Below, piece by piece: positions 49,887-58,764 of a stretch of 64,000 nucleotides of DNA; position 1 is the first letter of the stretch; each line of letters begins with the position of its first letter. The translations under genes were made by a program, and so were the position numbers. The notes beneath the pieces are model-generated. The model saw nothing but the letters and a program-made list of their open reading frames with translations, was not told the DNA's origin and ran no database searches. The DNA lies in NCBI RefSeq assembly GCF_004368785.1, contig NZ_SODM01000003.1, positions 496,001 through 560,000 on the forward strand, in the 5' to 3' direction. Source of the DNA: Flavobacterium sp. 270. GTDB lineage: Bacteria > Bacteroidota > Bacteroidia > Flavobacteriales > Flavobacteriaceae.

Positions 49887-52400
49887 TTACGACCAGGCTT
49901 TTGGCGCTTTTTGATCTCTTAAAGGCACAAAAGCAATATTGTCGTCTTTCTCGTCTGTGTTTACAAAATGGCTGAAACGTTTTAATAATCTTGGTTTTTC
50001 TAATACTTGTTTCCATTCACATTCAAAAGTATTTACCATCGTTTGCATTTCTGCTTCAAGTGTTTCACAGATTCCTAAACTGTCTTCGATGATTACTTGT
50101 TTTAAATATTCTAAACCTCCGTCTAATTTTTCTAACCAGGTTGACGTTCTAATCAGCGGACCAGCGGTGCGGATGTAATACATTAAGAAACGATCCATAT
50201 ATTTGATTACGGTTTCTTTGTCAATTTTTTCGGCTAATAAAACGGCATGTTTTGGGTTTGCACCACCGTTTCCGGCGATGTATAAATTCCAGCCGCCTTC
50301 AACAGCAATTAAACCAAAATCTTTTCCGCGGGCTTCTGCGCATTCGCGAATGCAGGCCGAAACACCTCCTTTTAGTTTATGCGGAGAACGGATTCCTTTG
50401 TAACGGTTTTCCAATTCGATTGCAAATCCGGCGCTATCGTCCATTCCGTAGCGGCACCATGCATTCCCAACACAGCTTTTTACGGCACGAAGCGATTTTC
50501 CGTACGCGTGACCGCTTTCAAAACCATTGTCTATTAAAACTTTCCAGATTTTTGGCAAATCACTTAAATGGGCTCCGAATAAATCAACACGTTGTGCTCC
50601 GGTAATTTTTGTGTATAAATCAAATTGTTTGGCAACTTCTCCGATTACAATTAATTTTTCGGCAGTAATTTCTCCTCCGGCAACTCTTGGCACCACAGAA
50701 TACGTTCCGTTACGTTGAATATTCGCCAAAAATCGATCGTTTGTATCTTGTGTTGTTACGTGTTTGTTTGCCGTATCGTTGTAAATACTTGAGAAAATAG
50801 AAGCTACAACCGGTTTGCAGATTTCACAGCCGTCGCCTTTTCCGTGAAGATCAATTACATCATAAAAATTCTCGTATTTATTGATTTTAACTAAATCAAA
50901 TAACTCCTGACGGGTATAGCTAAAATGCTCGCAGATTACCTCTTTTACTTCTTTTCCTAACGATTTTTGAGTTGCTTTTACTAAATCTGAAACCATTGGT
51001 TTACAACCGCCACAACCAGAAGTTGCTTTTGTTGCTTTTACAACATCAGAAAAACTAGAACAGCTTTCGTCTAAGATTTTACAGCAGATGGCGCCTTTAG
51101 TAACATTTTCGCAAGAACAAATTACGGCAGTATCGGGCAGATCCATCACGCTTCCTAAAGACGAACCTTCGGAACCGTCGCGAGAGCCTAAAATTAAATC
51201 TTCAGGATTTTTTGGCAAAGCCATTGCATTGCTGTAAATCTGAAAAAGTGCTCCGTAATCGCTTGAATCTCCAACTAAAATTCCCCCAAGCAAAGTTTTA
51301 GAATCTTTGGTAACGTTGATTCTTTTGTAAATGCCGCTTAATTTATTTTCGTAAATAATCGCAGTTACATCATTATTTTCGATAAAAGGATCACCAAAAC
51401 TCGCAACTTCAACACCAATTAATTTTAATTGTGTAGACATATCGATGGTTTCTCTCATGGTTTTAGAACCATTTAAGATTTGCTCAGCGGCTACATCAGC
51501 CATTTCGTAACCTGGAGCAACAAGTCCGTAAATGTTTTGATTGTAAAGTGCCACTTCGCCAATAGCAAAAATAGAAGGATCTGATGTCTGCATTTGATTG
51601 TTTACCACAACACCGCCTCGCAGACCAACCTCAAGTCCTGAAACTCTGGCCAGTTCGTCGCGGGGTTTAATTCCGGCAGATATAACCAACATGTCAACTT
51701 TTAACAATTCGTCGTTTGCAAACATCATTCCCGTTATACATTCTTTTCCGTCAATATATTGCGTTGCTTTATTTAGGTGAATGCCAATGTTTAGTTCTTC
51801 TATTTTAGACTGAAGCATATCGCTCGCGCCTTTGTCCAATTGTCTTGGCATTAAGCGTGGTGCAAATTCAACCACATGCGGATTTAAACCTAAATCACGA
51901 ACCGCTTTTGCAGCTTCGAGACCTAATAATCCACCGCCTAAAACTGCAGCTTCTGTTGCACCTTTTTGTTTTATTTTTTTGGCGTAAGCCATAATTGCAT
52001 CCAGATCTTCGATAGTTCTGTATACAAAAACCCCTTCTTTTTCTACTCCATCAATAGGAGGGACAAAAGCAGACGATCCTGTTGCCAAAACTAAGTAATC
52101 ATACGTATGTGTTTTTTCTAAGTGCGTATGTATGGTTTTTTCACTTCGATTAATATCTGTAATTAATTCAGAAGTATTTAAAGTAATATTATTTTCTGTG
52201 TACCAATCACGTGTTGATAAAGAGAGATCATCAGCTGTTTTTCCTCCAAAGTATTCACTTAGATGTACTCTGTCATAAGCTCGTCTTGGCTCTTCGCCAA
52301 ACACGGTAATTTGATACTTTTCCTGTCCGGATTTTGCAATGAATTTTTCGCAAAATTTGTAACCCACCATTCCGTTTCCAACTACTATTACTTTAATCAT
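49887..52400 (-). CDS. nirB: nitrite reductase large subunit NirB
   Basis: 837 residues. The FAD/NAD module comes first (VIVVGNGMVGYKFCEKF; AAVLGGGLLGLEAAKAV), then a BFD-like [2Fe-2S] region with CSCENVTKGAICC and GCGGCKP, and then the nitrite/sulfite reductase domains. The sirohaem-linked 4Fe-4S ligands are C643 and C649 (CVGNAWC) and C683 and C687 (ACIREC). It reduces nitrite to ammonium. Its promoter at 52427-52448 carries the island palindrome. The first half resembles the C-terminal half of the fused nitrate reductase at 38410, as if that module had been copied. Confidence 0.96.
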   Translation of the reverse strand: MIKVIVVGNGMVGYKFCEKFIAKSGQEKYQITVFGEEPRRAYDRVHLSEYFGGKTADDLSLSTRDWYTENNITLNTSELITDINRSEKTIHTHLEKTHTYDYLVLATGSSAFVPPIDGVEKEGVFVYRTIEDLDAIMAYAKKIKQKGATEAAVLGGGLLGLEAAKAVRDLGLNPHVVEFAPRLMPRQLDKGASDMLQSKIEELNIGIHLNKATQYIDGKECITGMMFANDELLKVDMLVISAGIKPRDELARVSGLEVGLRGGVVVNNQMQTSDPSIFAIGEVALYNQNIYGLVAPGYEMADVAAEQILNGSKTMRETIDMSTQLKLIGVEVASFGDPFIENNDVTAIIYENKLSGIYKRINVTKDSKTLLGGILVGDSSDYGALFQIYSNAMALPKNPEDLILGSRDGSEGSSLGSVMDLPDTAVICSCENVTKGAICCKILDESCSSFSDVVKATKATSGCGGCKPMVSDLVKATQKSLGKEVKEVICEHFSYTRQELFDLVKINKYENFYDVIDLHGKGDGCEICKPVVASIFSSIYNDTANKHVTTQDTNDRFLANIQRNGTYSVVPRVAGGEITAEKLIVIGEVAKQFDLYTKITGAQRVDLFGAHLSDLPKIWKVLIDNGFESGHAYGKSLRAVKSCVGNAWCRYGMDDSAGFAIELENRYKGIRSPHKLKGGVSACIRECAEARGKDFGLIAVEGGWNLYIAGNGGANPKHAVLLAEKIDKETVIKYMDRFLMYYIRTAGPLIRTSTWLEKLDGGLEYLKQVIIEDSLGICETLEAEMQTMVNTFECEWKQVLEKPRLLKRFSHFVNTDEKDDNIAFVPLRDQKAPKAWS

Positions 52401-52426
52401 GATTTCTTTAATTAAGTATTACTACG

Positions 52427-52448
52427 CAAATATAAGTATTTATACTTA
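52427..52448 (-). promoter_or_regulatory. nirB promoter with nitrate-island palindrome
   Basis: On the minus strand TAAGTA-TAAA-TACTTA (52448-52433) overlaps TATATTTG (52434-52427) by two bases. At the -33 position it reads GTAT rather than TTTG. A further ACGTATTTTT half-site lies upstream. Predicted start near 52420, only about 20 bases before the ATG. Spacing and -7 sequence are identical to the moeA promoter. Confidence 0.7.
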
Positions 52449-52665
52449 TAAAAATACGTAATATATTTGTTTTTATTATTGGGTTTTAGTTTTTAGGCTA
52501 CGTATTTTATCGTAATAGCTTACGTATGCTAGGATTTTATCGAATTTTTATTTTATCATTATGATTAAATTTGAAAAGATTCTAAATAAGAGTTTCGAAA
52601 AAATGTCGTAAATTCATAAGAATTTTACATGTATTTTAACGAAAACATATTTAAATAGTAATCTT

Positions 52666-53445
52666 ATGAAAAAGATATTTTCATTACTGCTCTTGCTTTT
52701 TTTGGTAGTAAGCTGTAAATCTACCGCTGGAAAAAGTGCTGATACCAAAACTTCTAATGCTGTGAGTGAACAAGAAGATGATATGAATTATTATTTTAAA
52801 GCGTCTGGAAATGAGCCTTTCTGGGCAATTAAAATAGGGAAGGAGAAAACAGTTTTTACATCATTAATATCTGGAATGGAAAGTCTGACTTTTGATTCGG
52901 CTACAGCAATTCCGGCGATGGATGCTAATGTCAAGATGTATAATCTAAGTAATGATAAAGCTTCGGCTACTGTAACCATTCAACAATTAGATTGCCAGGA
53001 CTCTATGTCTGGTGCAGTTTCTCCTTATAGTGCTAAAATCGAAATCAAAAATAATTCTGATTTACAAGCTAAAAAACTAACGGGATGCGGTAAATATATT
53101 ACAGATTATCGCCTTCATGATATTTGGGTTTTGGAAGAATTAAATGGTTATAAAGTGTTTGTTACTGATTTTCAGAAAGAGCTTCCTCGAATAGAAATTA
53201 ATGCTGCAGAAAATAGATTTTCGGGTTTTGGAGGCTGTAATGCTGTCACAGGACAAATTTTCTTTGAAAAAGATTTACTGCGTTTTACCAAGGTAGTTTC
53301 GACTTTAATGGCTTGTCAACAAGGAAATAAAGAAGCTGAATTTTTGAAAGCACTTCAAAGTATAACAGCTTATGAGATTGGAAATAATCAACTGACGCTT
53401 TCTAATCCTTCTGGTAAATTATTGGTTTTTAAGAAGGTAGATTGA
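52666..53445 (+). CDS. META-domain lipoprotein
   Basis: 259 residues. The lipobox is VVSC (Cys17). The middle part (about 45-140, YYFKASGNEPFWAIKIG) resembles the COG3650-type lipoprotein domain, and the C-terminal META domain (about 155-259) has DIWVLEELNG, RIEINAAENRFSGFGGCNAVTG and VSTLMACQQGNKEAEFLKAL. Such proteins bind small ligands or act in envelope stress, but the role is undefined. A paralogous META gene follows after 112 bases, so they may be co-expressed. Confidence 0.85.
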   Translation: MKKIFSLLLLLFLVVSCKSTAGKSADTKTSNAVSEQEDDMNYYFKASGNEPFWAIKIGKEKTVFTSLISGMESLTFDSATAIPAMDANVKMYNLSNDKASATVTIQQLDCQDSMSGAVSPYSAKIEIKNNSDLQAKKLTGCGKYITDYRLHDIWVLEELNGYKVFVTDFQKELPRIEINAAENRFSGFGGCNAVTGQIFFEKDLLRFTKVVSTLMACQQGNKEAEFLKALQSITAYEIGNNQLTLSNPSGKLLVFKKVD

Positions 53446-53557
53446 TTTTAAAGCTAAAAAAAATGTCTTAGAATGGTTTAAAAATAACTTATAGGATCTA
53501 AGGATAGCTTAGAGATGAAATATTTTTGTAAAATAAAACTTATATTATTTATTTTAC

Positions 53558-53992
53558 ATGAAAAAGATTTTAATGTTATTTATTGCAGTATCATTGACTT
53601 ACAGCTGCAAATCAACTAAAACTACAAATTCAACAACAGCGGTTAACGAAAACGCAGTAGAGAAAAAATTACAACAAACCTGGATTTTAGAAAATTTAAA
53701 CGGAAAAGTGCTTACTGAAAAAGATTTTTCAAGCTTTCCAAAAATTGAAATGTCTTCAACAAGTTTTTCCGGATCAACAGGATGCAATGGTATTAAAGGA
53801 AGTTTGGTGTCAAATGGTGCAGGCAAACTTCAATTTCCGAATTTTACATCAGAAACTCAAAAATGCAATGCAAAAAAAGAAGCTGAATTTCTACAGTTAT
53901 TAAAAACGACTTCTGGTTATTCTATTGAGAACAATAAGCTTTACCTTTCTAATCAGTTTGGATTGACAATGTCTTTCAAAAAAGGAAACTAA
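53558..53992 (+). CDS. small META-domain lipoprotein
   Basis: 144 residues. Lipobox TYSC (Cys17), then one META domain (QQTWILENLNGKVLT, KIEMSSTSFSGSTGCNGIKG, KKEAEFLQLLKTT). It matches the C-terminal half of the previous gene. A possible -7 box TATTTTTG is at 53521-53528, giving it an own promoter. A terminator follows directly. Confidence 0.87.
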   Translation: MKKILMLFIAVSLTYSCKSTKTTNSTTAVNENAVEKKLQQTWILENLNGKVLTEKDFSSFPKIEMSSTSFSGSTGCNGIKGSLVSNGAGKLQFPNFTSETQKCNAKKEAEFLQLLKTTSGYSIENNKLYLSNQFGLTMSFKKGN

Positions 53993-54005
53993 AAGGTTAG
54001 TTTTA

Positions 54006-54039
54006 AAAAAAAAATGGGATAGTAATATCCCATTTTTTT
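54006..54039. terminator. bidirectional terminator
   Basis: AAATGGGATA and TATCCCATTT form a stem with long A and T runs on both sides, between the convergent META and DUF2130 genes. Confidence 0.9.
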
Positions 54040-54061
54040 GATTTATAAACTTTAAAATTAA

Positions 54062-55348
54062 TTATTCTAATTCTTTTAAGTCTTCTTCTTTTTCAATTTC
54101 ATCTTCAATAAAATCAAGTTCTAAAGCTCTAACAGTCTGCACTGCATTTCCAGCAATACCACGAATCGAGCCGTACATTCCTAAAGTATTATGTACCACT
54201 TTTTCGATTTGTTTTTCTCTTTGTTTCCAGATTCTCTGCATTGCTCTTTTCTCGGCATCTAAATCGCCTTGCATTTGTGTAAACCCTTCTACAATTCCTT
54301 CAATTTGCAAACGGAATTCATTACTGGTTAAGAAATCATACAACATCGACATTTTATCGCCTTTGTTTTCCTGCGCCTGAACCGCCTGACTTACTTGTAT
54401 TAAAGATTGACGTAAAACGTTACTTAAACCTTTAAATTCTTCGTAAGTACAAATCCAGATTCCGTCGCGCATTCCCATTCGCTCCATTCCGGCCGGCATA
54501 ACTTCGGTAACCAAAACACCGATATTGGCTCTTTTGGTTCTGATATCATTTTTGAATTTCTCAATCCAAGCCGGTTGAAAAGCTTTTGTTCGTTTACTTT
54601 CGTAATAAATAGAACCGCAATTTTGTACTTCGCGTGTATTTACAATCTGAAGACAATCGGCTCCGTTAGCACCTTTTTTGACTTCGTCAATACTGTCCAG
54701 CGGAAAATTATTTGCCAGCCATTCTTCAATTGCCAATTCCATTACTTCGCCTTGCAGTTGCATAGAACCCTGTTCTTGCTTGCGTTTCATTTCTTCAATC
54801 AGCTTTTTCTGATCGTCAGATTGTTTTTGGTATTCCTTTATTTTAAGTTCGTTTTTTTCTTCTTCCTGCTTTCTGATTTTGTCTCTTTCCAGAACCAAAG
54901 TTGCGTTCAATTGTTTCTGAGCTTCGGCTTCGATTGCTTCTTTCATTTCCAGTTTTTCACGCTGCAATTTGGCAATTTCGCCCTGCATTTTATTGAGCTC
55001 CCGAATTTTATCCGACTTTTCAGAAAGCTCTTTTTCCATCAAAAGTAAACGGTCTTTGTTCTCTTCGTCGAGTTTTGTTTTTACTTTTTCGGTAATCTCT
55101 TTTTCGGCTGTTTTTTTCTCGCGCTCCAAACGTTCTGCAAAGAGTTCGTTTTCTTGCTTTTTCTTGGCTTCAAACTCTAATTTAGCTTTTTCGAATTGCT
55201 CGTTTTTTAGCTCAATTTCTCTGTTTTGAGCATTGGCTTTCTGCTGAAATTCTTTACGGATACTGTCTTCTAACTGATGTTTTAGAATGTCGTTTACATC
55301 GATAGTTGTTCCGCAGTTTGGGCACTGAATTGAAGATTGCTCAGCCAT
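54062..55348 (-). CDS. DUF2130 protein with long coiled coil
   Basis: 428 residues. A short zinc-ribbon-like start (QCPNCGTTID) is followed by a very long Glu/Lys/Gln-rich coiled coil (about 30-200) and then the DUF2130 domain (ELAIEEWLANNFPLDSIDEVKKGANGADCLQ, KRTKAFQPAWIEKFKNDIRTK), which has a nuclease-like look. No signal peptide. The function is not established. It faces the META genes and stands alone. Confidence 0.9.
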   Translation of the reverse strand: MAEQSSIQCPNCGTTIDVNDILKHQLEDSIRKEFQQKANAQNREIELKNEQFEKAKLEFEAKKKQENELFAERLEREKKTAEKEITEKVKTKLDEENKDRLLLMEKELSEKSDKIRELNKMQGEIAKLQREKLEMKEAIEAEAQKQLNATLVLERDKIRKQEEEKNELKIKEYQKQSDDQKKLIEEMKRKQEQGSMQLQGEVMELAIEEWLANNFPLDSIDEVKKGANGADCLQIVNTREVQNCGSIYYESKRTKAFQPAWIEKFKNDIRTKRANIGVLVTEVMPAGMERMGMRDGIWICTYEEFKGLSNVLRQSLIQVSQAVQAQENKGDKMSMLYDFLTSNEFRLQIEGIVEGFTQMQGDLDAEKRAMQRIWKQREKQIEKVVHNTLGMYGSIRGIAGNAVQTVRALELDFIEDEIEKEEDLKELE

Positions 55349-55506
55349 TTTTTTATTGATTTTATTGTAGAATTATAATTTGCTAAGATATTTAAAAGTT
55401 CTGTTTTTATGATGCGGATTTCTGTACTAAATTGTAACGAATTTTTTGTATTGATATATTTTTTTTGCCACAGATTAGAAGGATTATTGGATTTTTTTGA
55501 GAAAGA

Positions 55507-55701
55507 ATCTCGCAAAGTCGCTAAGACGCAAAGTTTTTAACCAAAGTAATCATAACGCATGTCATCCTGAGGAACGAAGGATCTTCGCGAGAAACTGTAC
55601 AAAGATTGGAATCATGTTGCGGAGTTACTTGTGGAGATCCTTCGTTCCTCAGGATGACAAAAATGGGAATAAAACTTTGCGTCTTAGCGACTTTGCGAGA
55701 T
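55507..55701. repeat. nested double palindrome built of two repeat families
   Basis: The outer arms ATCTCGCAAAGTCGCTAAGA with CGCAAAGTTTT (55507-55537) and their exact complement (55671-55701) belong to the CTTTGCG family. Inside, GTCATCCTGAGGAACGAAGG with ATC (55561-55583) faces its exact complement (55636-55658), a different family. It lies between the DUF2130 and LysR genes, which share a direction. Confidence 0.9.
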
Positions 55702-55708
55702 TAAAAAA

Positions 55709-56596
55709 TTAGCGAGAACTACTTTTCTTCAATAAAAACTCAACAGCAACTTTTGTAATTTCAGATGTATCTTCTTTTGAAGTTATCAACGAAACATCCG
55801 TAAATAAATTAACCTTTTTCAATTCGATAAAACCCAATTCCGGATCCTGATTGTTCTTTGCAATATTTGACGGAACAATCGAAATTCCTAATCCGTTTTT
55901 GACCAACTGTACAATTGAGTTAATATTATTTGATTCGTGGACAACCTTCGGCGCAAAGCCATAAAAAGCACACAATTCCAGTAAAACTTCATGATAGTGC
56001 GGAGCGTAATCTTTATTAAAAAATACAAAAGTTTCATTTTCGAGCGTCGGAATATCTTTTTCTGAATTTAAAGTGATTGAAGCTTTATTGTACACAACAG
56101 AAAATCCATCTTTAAACCATAATTGCGATTTTATTTTTGGTGATTTTATAGGCGATCGAATAATTCCTAAATCAATTTTTCCTTTTTCTAAAGCTTCAAT
56201 TTGTTTGGTTGTAGAAATTTCGAAAAGCTTAAAATTAACGTACGGATATTGCTCTCTCAGATATTTTATAAGGTTTGAAATCTCCGAAGAATATATCGAA
56301 CTGATATAAGCAATGCGAAATTCACCCGAAATATTCTCGGCTATTTTCTTTGTTTTTAAAGTGATCTGTTCCAGATTTTGGAAAAGTGCTTTTACTTCTT
56401 TTTCGAAATATTTCCCTGCTTCGGTTAGCTCAACTTTTTTATTATTTCTGATGAATAACCGAGCCTGAATTTCGTTTTCTAATTCGATTATCTGACGGCT
56501 CAAAGGCGGCTGTGAAATAAATAGCTTTTCGGATGCTTTTGTAAAGTTTAATTCTTTGGCTACAGCCAAAAAATATTTTAAATGTCGTAATTCCAT
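55709..56596 (-). CDS. LysR-family transcriptional regulator
   Basis: 295 residues. An N-terminal winged helix-turn-helix (LKYFLAVAKELNFTKASEKLFISQPPLSRQI) is followed by a periplasmic-binding-protein-like effector domain (about 90-290). The effector is unknown. It is divergent from the methyltransferase gene, whose start is 187 bases away, and the shared region contains repeats, so it may control that gene. Confidence 0.93.
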   Translation of the reverse strand: MELRHLKYFLAVAKELNFTKASEKLFISQPPLSRQIIELENEIQARLFIRNNKKVELTEAGKYFEKEVKALFQNLEQITLKTKKIAENISGEFRIAYISSIYSSEISNLIKYLREQYPYVNFKLFEISTTKQIEALEKGKIDLGIIRSPIKSPKIKSQLWFKDGFSVVYNKASITLNSEKDIPTLENETFVFFNKDYAPHYHEVLLELCAFYGFAPKVVHESNNINSIVQLVKNGLGISIVPSNIAKNNQDPELGFIELKKVNLFTDVSLITSKEDTSEITKVAVEFLLKKSSSR

Positions 56597-56680
56597 AAAT
56601 ACCTTTTAAGTATTGTTAATTGATAAAATTAGTATTTTTAAAGTATTTATGAAAGATTTAGTTTTGATAAAAAATAATTT

Positions 56681-56765
56681 CTCCCGCAGATTTAGCAGAT
56701 TAGGCAGATTTATTTCTATAGATATTTGGAGAAAAAAATCTCTTAAATCTGCCAAATCTGCGAGA
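56681..56765. repeat. 'CCGCAGATTTAGCAGATT' inverted repeat
   Basis: CTCCCGCAGATTTAGCAGAT with TAGGCAGATTT (56681-56712) faces AAATCTGCCAAATCTGCGAG (56745-56764). It fills most of the region between the divergent LysR and methyltransferase genes. Confidence 0.8.
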
Positions 56766-56783
56766 AACAAAAAAGCAAAAAAC

Positions 56784-57491
56784 ATGAAAAAATCAACTAC
56801 ACAAGAAATTAGAGAACGTTTTGATAATGATGTCGAGCGATTTTCGAATTTAGAAACTGGACAAGTCGCCACAATCGACGCTACAATTTCGTTAGAATTA
56901 ATTACAGAATCCTGCAAAAGAATAGTTCCCAATGCCAAAAACGTTTTGGATATTGGCTGTGGCGCAGGAAATTATACTTTGATGATGCTTTCTAAAGTAC
57001 CGAATTTAAATTCGACTTTAGTCGATTTGAGTTTACCAATGTTAGAAAGGGCTTTTGAAAGAGTTTCAAAAGAAACGAATGGAAAAGTCGAAATTTTACA
57101 AGGGGATATTCGGGAAGTTTCTTTGCCGGAAAATCATTTTGATATTATTTTGGCCGGTGCGGTTTTGCATCATTTACGTGATGATGAAGATTGGGAAACA
57201 ACTTTCGAAAAATTATTCAAATTATTAAAACCTGGCGGATGCCTGATGATTTCGGATTTAATTACGCAAGACACGGAATTGCTAAACGAATATACATGGC
57301 AACGTTACGGCGATTATTTGAAAGGAATAGGAGGGGCGGAATATCAACAAAAAGTTTTCGATTATATCGAAAAAGAAGATACGCCAAGATCTATGAATTA
57401 CCAATTGGATTTAATGAAAAAAGTGGGTTTTAGCAAAGTCGAAATATTACACAAGAATATGTGTTTTGGCGCTTTTGGCGGAATAAAGTAA
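56784..57491 (+). CDS. SAM-dependent class I methyltransferase
   Basis: I start it at ATG 56784 (235 residues). The frame stays open 171 bases upstream, but that part encodes repeat sequence. The SAM-binding motif is NVLDIGCGAGNYTLMML, followed by ILQGDIREVSLPENHFDIILAGAVLHHL. It resembles small-molecule methyltransferases. The substrate is unknown. Divergent LysR gene upstream. Confidence 0.9.
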   Translation: MKKSTTQEIRERFDNDVERFSNLETGQVATIDATISLELITESCKRIVPNAKNVLDIGCGAGNYTLMMLSKVPNLNSTLVDLSLPMLERAFERVSKETNGKVEILQGDIREVSLPENHFDIILAGAVLHHLRDDEDWETTFEKLFKLLKPGGCLMISDLITQDTELLNEYTWQRYGDYLKGIGGAEYQQKVFDYIEKEDTPRSMNYQLDLMKKVGFSKVEILHKNMCFGAFGGIK

Positions 57492-57503
57492 AATGTGTTT
57501 TTT

Positions 57504-57582
57504 GCCACGAATTACACGAATTTTCACGAATTGTTTTTTGAATCAGGAGAAGAAAATTAGTGAAATTAGTGAAATTCGTGGC
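57504..57582. repeat. 'GCCACGAATTACACG' imperfect inverted repeat
   Basis: GCCACGAATTACACGAATTT (57504-57523) faces ATTAGTGAAATTCGTGGC (57565-57582) with extra tandem GTGAAATTA units. The same family is at 60722-60831. Confidence 0.75.
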
Positions 57583-57591
57583 TGAAAAAAA

Positions 57592-57870
57592 TTATAAAAT
57601 TTGTGCAGTTTTGTAAACTTGAATTGGAGTTGAAACTAAACTTTCTGCTTTTTGAATAAATTCCTGCAAGTAAGGTTGATTGTTGTGTAAATCTAAACCA
57701 ACCTGATCTTTCCATTCTTCCCAAATAATGAAAGTGTTTTCGGTTGTATGCAAATCGTAACGAATGCAGGCCGATTCTTTTCTGGTTTCTGTAACCAGAT
57801 GCGTCAGTAAGTTTTGAACTTCGATTAAATGTTCTGTTTTGCTTTTTATGATGGCGGTAATTGAGATCAT
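57592..57870 (-). CDS. antibiotic biosynthesis monooxygenase (ABM) domain protein
   Basis: 92 residues, the size of a single ABM domain (VTETRKESACIRYDLHTTENTFIIWEEWKD, HNNQPYLQEFI). Such proteins are small dimeric monooxygenases, often acting on quinones. It follows the quinone-reductase-like gene with 2 bases between, so the pair probably acts together on quinone-type or electrophilic compounds. Confidence 0.88.
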   Translation of the reverse strand: MISITAIIKSKTEHLIEVQNLLTHLVTETRKESACIRYDLHTTENTFIIWEEWKDQVGLDLHNNQPYLQEFIQKAESLVSTPIQVYKTAQIL

Positions 57871-57872
57871 GA

Positions 57873-58478
57873 TTATAGGTTTTTAAAAGTTGCTTCTAAA
57901 TGTTTGGTATATTCTTCTTTAAAGATAATTATATTTTCTGGTGTTGCGCCTTTTTCGACATCGTGAAAATGAAAACTTTCCAGTTTTTGCATTCCGGTGA
58001 ATTTGTTCATTTTATGAAAACCAAACATGGCACCATCATCCACAGAAGTTTCTTCGAAGAATTCTCCAGGAAGTGTAAATGCTGTTTTTGGAGCATTCCA
58101 GCTTGTGGTAAGCATGTATTTTCGTCCGTGTAAAAGTCCGCCGGTTCCGTAATTGATGTCTGGATTTACACGACTTCTTCCATCACTTTTGTAGATTCCG
58201 TTGTTGTGTCCTTCAGTGAAAACATCGTCAATATATTTTTTGAAAAGGTTTGGTAATTGAAACCACCAAACTGGTGTGTGATAAATGATTAAATCTGCCC
58301 AAACGAATTTTTCTACTTCTTTTTTCAAGTTAATTTCGTCTTCGATGTGGGTTGTTTTAATTTCGTAATTATTGTTTTTAGAAAGAAATTCTTCTGTCCA
58401 ATCCTGAACTGTTTTATTGAATTTTCCGCCTGAATGCGCGAATTTTTGTCCGCCGTTGATTATAAATATTTTCTTCAT
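57873..58478 (-). CDS. NAD(P)H quinone reductase-like flavoprotein (MdaB type)
   Basis: 201 residues, flavodoxin-like fold: FIINGGQKFAHSGGKFN for FMN, then ADLIIYHTPVWWFQLPNLFKKYIDDVF and TTSWNAPKTAF, matching the MdaB/WrbA-related oxidoreductases. It would reduce quinones with NAD(P)H. The next gene (ABM) is co-directional after 2 bases. Confidence 0.9.
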   Translation of the reverse strand: MKKIFIINGGQKFAHSGGKFNKTVQDWTEEFLSKNNNYEIKTTHIEDEINLKKEVEKFVWADLIIYHTPVWWFQLPNLFKKYIDDVFTEGHNNGIYKSDGRSRVNPDINYGTGGLLHGRKYMLTTSWNAPKTAFTLPGEFFEETSVDDGAMFGFHKMNKFTGMQKLESFHFHDVEKGATPENIIIFKEEYTKHLEATFKNL

Positions 58479-58509
58479 TTTACTTTTTTTCTAATGGATT
58501 CGAGTTGCG

Positions 58510-58760
58510 TGAGGGATAGGAGCGATATCCTTTTTGTTTTTTCTTTAAAAACAAAAAGATTTAGCGGATAGCCCGGCCCTTGGGACACGCCCAAATTCTA
58601 ATTATTTAAATTTTTGAGATTTTTTTGAAACACATAGAGACATAGATTTTCTTTCTAAAAAAGATGATGGAAAGAAACTCGTTTCTAAGACATAGCTATG
58701 TGTTTTGATGGAAAGTGAAACGTCTTTGAAGACAACGAACAGCTATGTCTCTATGTGTTA
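58510..58760. repeat. two repeat families upstream of the quinone-reductase gene
   Basis: 58510-58590 contains GGATAGGAGCGATATCCTTT and GGATAGCCCGGCCCTTGGGA around a KnnTTTTTG/CAAAAA hairpin. 58629-58645 (AACACATAGAGACATAG) faces CTATGTCTCTATGTGTT (58743-58759), with ACATAGCTATGTGTTT and GTGAAACGTC between. The second element matches the one at 3258-3330. No gene is seen in this 286-base gap. Confidence 0.8.
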
Positions 58761-58764
58761 AATA

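Noticed and set aside
56613..56783. Upstream extension of the methyltransferase by 57 residues
   Set aside because: The extension encodes a repeat. Methyltransferase homology begins after the ATG at 56784.
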